From: Desulfatiglans anilini DSM 4660
GTDB lineage: Bacteria; Desulfobacterota; DSM-4660; Desulfatiglandales; Desulfatiglandaceae
Length of the DNA: 64,000 bases
Direction: 5' to 3'
Assembly (NCBI RefSeq): GCF_000422285.1
Contig: NZ_AULM01000016.1
Coordinates: forward strand, 17,395 to 81,394
Shown: positions 59,407 through 64,000 of the stretch, piece by piece
Position numbering within the stretch: position 1 is the stretch's first letter
Layout: each line of letters starts with the position of its first letter
The notes under the pieces: model-generated
The model's database searches: none
The model's input: only the letters and a program-made list of their open reading frames with translations
What the model was told of the DNA's origin: nothing
Program-made: the position numbers and the translations under genes

Positions 59407-60213
59407 ATGAAACATGATGAGTTCTTCCGAAAGCACCCGGTTTTCACCGGAGACGATCTGGCCAACCATCTGTCGTCCCACGGTGAAGTCGGCGGGCGGG
59501 CGCAGGAGTCGCTCCTGGCGTACCACCAGAAGGCCGGACGCGTCGTTCGGGTACGCCGCGGGTTGTATGCCGTCATCCCGTCGGGAGCCGATACGGATTC
59601 GTATCCGGTCGATCCGTTCCTCGTCGCCGCGAAGCTGACGCCGGATTCGGTGTTGTCGCACCATACGGCATTGGAGTTTCACGGAAAGGCTTACTCGGTT
59701 TATACACACATCACGTACTCGGCATCCCGCCCGCTTGGACCTCTGACGTTCCGCTCCCATGTTTTCCGGGGGACGAGGTTTCCACACACTCTCCTCCGCG
59801 CGGGAAAAATCCACGTCGGCGTTTCGACCCCGGAGCGCGCCGGTATGGAGCTACGGGTCACGAGCCTGGAGCGGACCTTGGTGGACGTCCTGGATCGTCC
59901 GGACCTTTCGGGAAGCTGGGAGGAAATCTGGCGGTCGCTGGAGTCCGTCGAATTCTTCGACCTCGACAAGGTCGTGGAGTACGCTCTTCTGCTCGGAAAC
60001 GCGACCACCGGGGCGAAGGTGGGGTTCTTTCTCGAACAGCACCGCGAACCGTTGATGGTGGAGGACCGTCACCTCAAGGCGCTTCACGATCTGCGGCCCC
60101 GGCAACCGCATTATCTGGACCGCGCCAAGCGGACATCCGGTCGCCTCGTGTCGGAATGGAACTTGGTGGTTCCAAGGGAAGTGCTCGAACGGGCGTGGGG
60201 AGAGGTACTATGA
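59407..60213 (+). CDS. AbiEi-type antitoxin/transcriptional repressor (type IV TA)
   Basis: A 268-residue protein with an N-terminal winged-helix DNA-binding domain (MKHDEFFRKHPVFTGDDLAN, then VRVRRGLYAVIP near residue 45). A larger C-terminal domain has VLSHHTALEFHGKAYSVYTH, GMELRVTSLERTLVDVLDR and GATTGAKVGFFLEQ, typical of AbiEi antitoxins. It binds inverted repeats in its own promoter; two such repeats are visible upstream. ATG 59407 is preferred to 59398 because AAGG is 9 nt upstream of the former and directly adjacent to the latter. It overlaps the toxin gene by 4 nt. A truncated relative sits at 40243. Confidence 0.9.
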   Translation: MKHDEFFRKHPVFTGDDLANHLSSHGEVGGRAQESLLAYHQKAGRVVRVRRGLYAVIPSGADTDSYPVDPFLVAAKLTPDSVLSHHTALEFHGKAYSVYTHITYSASRPLGPLTFRSHVFRGTRFPHTLLRAGKIHVGVSTPERAGMELRVTSLERTLVDVLDRPDLSGSWEEIWRSLESVEFFDLDKVVEYALLLGNATTGAKVGFFLEQHREPLMVEDRHLKALHDLRPRQPHYLDRAKRTSGRLVSEWNLVVPREVLERAWGEVL

Positions 60214-61181
60214 AAATCTCCCCAGAGAAGCTGGCCGCCGAAGCGCAGGCAACGGGCTTCAGACCGGATGTGCTCGAAAAGGTCGCTCACCTGCTTGGGC
60301 TGCTCGATGCCATGCGAAGCCACCCTTTCCTCAAAGGGAAGTTGGTCCTCAAGGGCGGAACGGCCTTGAATCTTTTCGTCTTCAATGTTCCCCGGCTCTC
60401 CGTCGACATCGATCTGAACTACGTGGAAGCCGAAGATCGTGACGGCATGCTCGCCGAACGTCCCAAGGTCGAGCAGGCTGTTCAAGCAGTCCTCGCTCGG
60501 GAGGGTTTCACAGTCAGGCGGATGCCTGAAGAACACGCTGGAGGCAAGTGGTCATTGCGGTATGAAAACGCATCCGGCCGGAGCGGTAACCTCGAAGTTG
60601 ACATCAACTTCATGTTCCGTGTCCCGCTTTGGCCTGTGACAACCCGCGACTCTCATCCCATCGGGACTTGGAGGGCCACGAGCATTCCCGTGCTGGATCA
60701 CCATGAACTGGCGGCCGGGAAGCTCGCGGCGTTATTGGCGCGCAGACAGGCGCGGGACCTGTTCGACAGCCATCGGATTCTCCGAATGGACAACCTCGAT
60801 TCCCACCTCCTTCGCATCGGGTTCGTGGTCTACGGCGCGATGAACAGGAAGGATTGGAGGACGGTCTCCTCGGGCGATGTGGACTTCGACGCCATGGATT
60901 TGGCCAGGCAGTTGATCCCTACGCTGCGCGTCAATGCGGCCGAGGTCCAAGCGGAATCAGCCGAATACGGGATGCGTCTTGTAAGGGAATGCCGTGAACG
61001 TCTATCCGCAGTGCTGCCCTTTACGGATCCCGAGCGTAAGTTCTTGGACCTGCTGCTGGAACAAGGGGTGATCGACCCCACGCTTTTGACCGCCGATGAA
61101 TCTCTTCAGCGACGCATACAATCCCAGCCGCTGCTCGAATGGAAGGCGCTCAACGTGAGGCGTCATAAGGGATTGTCTTGA
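60210..61181 (+). CDS. AbiEii-type nucleotidyltransferase toxin
   Basis: A 323-residue nucleotidyltransferase of the AbiEii/AbiGii/MenT type. The active-site motif is LVLKGGTALNLFVF near residue 48, followed by RLSVDIDLNYVE (hG[GS]...DxD). A basic helical domain includes LDHHELAAGKLAALLARRQA with RDLFDSHRIL, the conserved K...R.RDLxD motif. Such toxins transfer nucleotides to targets such as tRNA 3' ends and stop growth; type IV antitoxins oppose the effect without direct binding. The start codon overlaps the antitoxin stop (ATGA). The motifs are intact, so the pair is probably functional. Confidence 0.93.
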   Translation: MKISPEKLAAEAQATGFRPDVLEKVAHLLGLLDAMRSHPFLKGKLVLKGGTALNLFVFNVPRLSVDIDLNYVEAEDRDGMLAERPKVEQAVQAVLAREGFTVRRMPEEHAGGKWSLRYENASGRSGNLEVDINFMFRVPLWPVTTRDSHPIGTWRATSIPVLDHHELAAGKLAALLARRQARDLFDSHRILRMDNLDSHLLRIGFVVYGAMNRKDWRTVSSGDVDFDAMDLARQLIPTLRVNAAEVQAESAEYGMRLVRECRERLSAVLPFTDPERKFLDLLLEQGVIDPTLLTADESLQRRIQSQPLLEWKALNVRRHKGLS

Positions 61182-61646
61182 CAGACCCCGAATGCATCAA
61201 GCCGTTTCTCCGTAAGCGCCTCAGATCCTTAGACTTGTGCCACATGCACCGCGTCCGTGTCCGATTCGGGGGCAAGTCGGCGAGTGGCTTGGTGGTCCCT
61301 ACGGCAAGGATGTCGTTCTCCGGAACCTCCAGGATCGGGATGCCGGAGGATGTCTCGAAGAGCCGGCCGCGGACCACGGTGTCCTCAACGGTCAAGACGC
61401 TCCCTCTGTGTCAATGTGGGTGAGGTTCCAGAAACCGCGTGTGCCTGTTCCTACAATTTTCAGCGCTTTGCTGGCCAACAAGACCCCGGCGCAAGAAAAT
61501 GCGGAAATAATTTCACATAATACCAGAAAGATCCTTTTCGATGTACCCAGCCGACGGCAACCCACTGGAACCTGCAGCCGGAAGAATTGCTGATACGACA
61601 TGTTCTTTGCACATTTTTGATAGGTGGTCAGGGGATGGCTTATCAG
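61182..61646. other. Gene-free stretch between AbiEii and Doc genes
   Basis: About 465 bp. A minus-strand frame of 81 codons (61395-61150) has no recognisable family, and no RBS or repeat was found. Confidence 0.45.
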
Positions 61647-62042
61647 CTATTTTCTGTCAAGTCGGGAGTTTTTCCTGATGAACTCGGTGACGAGTGCCTT
61701 GTCCCATTTCCCCTCGGCTACGGCTAGTACGGCTTTTTCCAAGTCATCCTCATTGATTCCTACCTGAATTCCATTCAGAAGCATGAAGACGAGAGCTGCT
61801 ACAGCTCCGGTGCGCTTGTTGCCGTCTATGAAGGGATGATTTTTGACGATGTGGAACAGGTACGCGGAAGCCATCGCGAACAGGTCCTGGTGGATGTAGC
61901 GCCCACCGAATCCGGCCGCCGGCGTTGCGATGGCGCTCTGCAAAAGCCCACGGTCGCGTATGCCGGGCTCTCCGCCGTAACGATCGATCTGATCCTGATG
62001 AATCTGAAGGACCTCTGCAAATGATAGAAAGATCGGATGCAC
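61647..62042 (-). CDS. Doc-type Fic-fold toxin
   Basis: A 131-residue Doc toxin, a Fic-fold kinase that phosphorylates EF-Tu. Sequence marks are FLSFAEVLQIHQDQIDRYGG, GIRDRGLLQSAIATPAAGFG and the active site HPFIDGNKRTG near residue 67, with the Doc-type Lys replacing the second Gly of Fic. A final helix part includes EDDLEKAVLAVAEGKWDK. The start is GTG, three bases after the stop of the AbrB-type antitoxin gene, whose ribosomes may re-initiate. Doc is usually paired with Phd but also with AbrB-like antitoxins as here. Confidence 0.93.
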   Translation of the reverse strand: MHPIFLSFAEVLQIHQDQIDRYGGEPGIRDRGLLQSAIATPAAGFGGRYIHQDLFAMASAYLFHIVKNHPFIDGNKRTGAVAALVFMLLNGIQVGINEDDLEKAVLAVAEGKWDKALVTEFIRKNSRLDRK

Positions 62043-62045
62043 GCC

Positions 62046-62273
62046 CTATTCCGCCAGCCGTTTGAGTGCCCGCCCGTAGCGGGTGTTCACCGATTCGAGC
62101 GCTTCCTTGAAGGTTACATCCTGATCTGTGTCCCTGAGCGGTGTGATCACCAGTGACTGGCCGTCTGTGGAAATTTCCAAAGGGGTTTCCTTATTGATCT
62201 TCAGAAGCTCCAGCACGGCCCGGTCAATCACCAGCGCGAGGCTATTCCCGTGTTTGGTCAGTCTTTTGATCAT
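62046..62273 (-). CDS. AbrB/MazE-type antitoxin of the Doc pair
   Basis: A 75-residue swapped-hairpin DNA-binding protein (MIKRLTKHGNSLALVIDRAV, LELLKINKETPLEISTDGQS) with a short helical C-terminal tail (FKEALESVNTRYGRALKRLA) that should mask the toxin. A GGAGGCGC site precedes the ATG. It is the first gene of the pair and should repress the operon. Confidence 0.92.
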   Translation of the reverse strand: MIKRLTKHGNSLALVIDRAVLELLKINKETPLEISTDGQSLVITPLRDTDQDVTFKEALESVNTRYGRALKRLAE

Positions 62274-62833
62274 GGTGCGCCTCCAGGTTATTCATTGTGC
62301 ATCCAATGTATTACCAAAGTGCGGGTTTGTCAAGGACCGCTCGCCTTTGGCCTGCTTGGGTCTAGCCGAATTCACTCACTTTCAATCCCGGCCTTGCGGA
62401 GTCGGCAGGAAACGGGGTTGGCAATCCGGCGCCGGCAAAGGCTGGAGGCAAGGAGCGCCTCGCATCACGGGGCGGCATGCGGCCTACGGTCAGTCAGATA
62501 GCGGCGCAAGCATGGGGTTATGTCCAGGTACAGTAAAAACCGGCCAAAAACAGAGATGGCCGGGCGGGCGGGGAAGAAGCTGGAAGGGGCCGGAAACGTT
62601 TGGACAAAGAAAAAGCCCTGATCTGTTCTTGCTCAAGGCTTCCTTTTAAATAAAACCGGTGCTTCATCGACCGTATTTTTGTCTGGCTCCCCGTGTGCAA
62701 CCCTCTTCATAACCGTTCTTTTTCTCCCGGAGTTAACCGAAAACCTTCAATATCAATGGGTTATCAAAGATCAGGCCGTTCCCGATATGGTGGAAACGGT
62801 GTCAGCTTGGGTTTCCTCGCCAACAGTTCCCGT
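62274..62833. other. Region between AbrB-type antitoxin and ankyrin gene
   Basis: About 560 bp. The right 220 bp consist of joined repeats R4 and R3 (62565-62785); the left part holds nothing recognisable. Confidence 0.5.
62565..62785 (+). repeat. Repeats R4 and R3 in tandem (copy 2 of each)
   Basis: The left part (GAAGCTGGAAGGGGCCGGAA, GTTTGGACAAAGAAAAAGCC) matches 49885-49975. The right part (CGTTCTTTTTCTCCCGGAG, GGGTTATCAAAGATCAGGCC) matches 46846-46985. Elsewhere the two modules occur separately. Confidence 0.75.
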
Positions 62834-63922
62834 TCAACTCGTGTCTTCCGGTATCGATGGAAATTCCTTTAAAAGCTCCTGGATGCGCGGTTGATGTTTG
62901 GCAACGTGCCGCTTTATCGTGGGCGTCCGCAGGAGCTGTTCGATGGTATCACGGCTGCAGCCATCGTATTTGGCCATGATCCAGACGAACTCGACCGTGT
63001 AATCGACGCTCATTTTGAGCAGAGACCGGCGGGCGTCGTTGATTTGATACCGCTCCGTGGGCCTCCACTTGGCGCCGTGTTTGGCCAGAATGTGTATCAT
63101 TTTAAGCGTTTCACGCGAACGGGAAGTATCGATGTCCTTGGTTTTGCGTTCGCGAGTGAACCAATCGTAGTCGAAGGACCAATCCAAACACCGTATGCAG
63201 GTCTGGATGAGGGATGACCCCCGATCCTTCTGTTCGGCAGGATTGAATCCCTGATCAAGGAGTTCAACCAGAAAATCCGCCTTGTCCGCCCGGCAGGCAT
63301 TTTCCAGCATGTCACTCGCAATGGGGTGATCAGGGGATATCCTGATATTTTTCAGTTTGAAAATGTCAAAATGCTTGTACAGCGCGGCGTACTCCAAGGC
63401 GCACAGGTCTTCCTCCGGGTCTTCGCCAGGTGAATCCGGCCCCTTGGCAAACGGATCGGCACCGGCCCACAACAACAGTGACACCCATTTGAGATTTCCC
63501 TCCTTGCAGTGATGGCGCAATGCCATGTTTACCTGGTCCTGAAAGCTGGGGAAGCGGTCTTTGTGTCGCTTGAACACCCTCAAAACGGTTCGGATTTTCC
63601 AGCACAGCGCCTCTGCAAGCGGATAGCCGGTTTCAACATCGGCACCCTGATCGATGAAATATTCCATGATCGCCGGGTCCCAGGAGTCGAAGACCCACGT
63701 CATGTCCACCGACCGGACGTCGGCTCCGTGTTCCACCAAAAGCTTGATCAAATCCAGGCGACGGTTGCCCAGCGCCAGCTCGAGCGCATTGAAAGACCCA
63801 TCTTGAAAAATTGCTCCGCTTTCGAGGAGCACCTGCACAAGGCTGTGAAATCCTTTGTCGATGGAGACTTGCAGTGGGCACTTTTTTCTGGCTCCTTTTG
63901 CCGGCGGGGTGTCGTCTTTCAC
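62834..63922 (-). CDS. Ankyrin-repeat protein
   Basis: A 362-residue soluble protein. Ankyrin-like repeats appear from residue 15: QVSIDKGFHSLVQVLLESGA, ALELALGNRRLDLIKLLVEH (GADVRSVD) and PAIMEYFIDQGADVETGYPL, with later degenerate units KWVSLLLWAGADPF, ENACRADKADFLVELLDQGF and LKMIHILAKHGAKWRPTE. The C-terminal part is helical and unfamiliar. There is no signal peptide or membrane segment. Ankyrin proteins mediate protein contacts; no partner is evident. The start is GTG 63922 without a clear ribosome binding site; the frame is open 13 codons further upstream to a stop near 63945, so the true start is uncertain. Confidence 0.75.
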   Translation of the reverse strand: MKDDTPPAKGARKKCPLQVSIDKGFHSLVQVLLESGAIFQDGSFNALELALGNRRLDLIKLLVEHGADVRSVDMTWVFDSWDPAIMEYFIDQGADVETGYPLAEALCWKIRTVLRVFKRHKDRFPSFQDQVNMALRHHCKEGNLKWVSLLLWAGADPFAKGPDSPGEDPEEDLCALEYAALYKHFDIFKLKNIRISPDHPIASDMLENACRADKADFLVELLDQGFNPAEQKDRGSSLIQTCIRCLDWSFDYDWFTRERKTKDIDTSRSRETLKMIHILAKHGAKWRPTERYQINDARRSLLKMSVDYTVEFVWIMAKYDGCSRDTIEQLLRTPTIKRHVAKHQPRIQELLKEFPSIPEDTS

Positions 63923-64000
63923 AATAATCTGACGTTTTTTTTCTGATTATCCTGGACGATTGGTGGTGATTTTCGGGGTAATTTGGACAGACTTGTTTTG
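63923..64000. other. Window end, no feature recognised
   Basis: The last 78 bases are AT-rich with no start codon or repeat assigned. Confidence 0.4.

Noticed and set aside
1..64000. CRISPR array
   Set aside because: No set of regularly spaced identical 24-40 bp repeats was seen; the only regular direct repeats are the three 25 bp units at 56864, which have no spacers.

Overview
The window looks like chromosome of a high-GC anaerobic Desulfobacterota-type bacterium (a sulfate reducer or syntroph). This is inferred from gene content: a double-cubane-cluster reductase with its ATP-dependent activator, an aldehyde:ferredoxin oxidoreductase domain, a siroheme/4Fe-4S protein, DsrE and TSUP sulfur-handling proteins, NikK/NikL-type nickel proteins and UGA-encoded selenoproteins. 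No 16S rRNA or marker gene is present to fix the taxon.
Layout: (1) 1-6 kb, a plus-strand uptake operon: TonB-dependent receptor end, tetrapyrrole-methylase-like enzyme, FecCD permease, ATPase, binding protein and a SAM methyltransferase. (2) 6-10.5 kb, an AI-2E-type permease, a secreted esterase and a convergent ABC-2 exporter pair. (3) 11-14.3 kb, a double-cubane reductase/activase pair and a lone RelE-like toxin, bracketed by inverted promoter-like sequences. (4) 14.5-25.4 kb, minus-strand envelope and transport genes: SLC13 permease with four RCK_C domains, split NikL, NikK, a porin, a CPA-type antiporter and a GH17-GT2 glucan synthase. (5) 25.8-28.8 kb, the most interesting part: an ArsR/SmtB regulator with a palindromic operator, a possible selenoprotein, two overlapping selenoprotein genes (thioredoxin-like and DsrE-like, each with an in-frame UGA in a UxxC motif and a downstream SECIS-like hairpin) and a TSUP permease. 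(6) 28.8-40 kb, housekeeping genes: OprP-type porin, siroheme/ferredoxin protein, pckA, P-type Ca2+-ATPase-like pump, glycogen phosphorylase, Fe-SOD and a release-factor-like protein. (7) 40.5-44.2 kb, a 1201-residue fusion of a GMC oxidoreductase with an aldehyde:ferredoxin oxidoreductase. (8) 45-64 kb, an accessory island full of toxin-antitoxin modules (Phd/VapC, Fic, TacA/TacT, AbiEi/AbiEii, AbrB/Doc), broken recombinase and RhuM pieces, a candidate nuclease, an ankyrin protein, and a methyltransferase plus MazG-PLD-helicase-DUF3427 gene that looks like a defence locus. A decayed second copy of that locus lies at 44.9-45.9 kb.
Dispersed non-coding repeats are a strong theme. R1 is a nested palindrome of about 160 bp (six full or partial copies between 2.5 and 40 kb). 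R2 lies upstream of toxin-type genes and remnants, and R3 and R4 occur only in the island. Many have gene ends or starts at their borders. Together with the truncated duplicates they show a region that grows by small duplications and decays by microhomology deletion.
The selenoprotein operon reads as a redox or chalcogen relay: a metal- or chalcogen-responsive repressor controls two UxxC proteins and a sulfur-type anion permease. Standard annotation would break both selenoprotein genes at their UGA codons.
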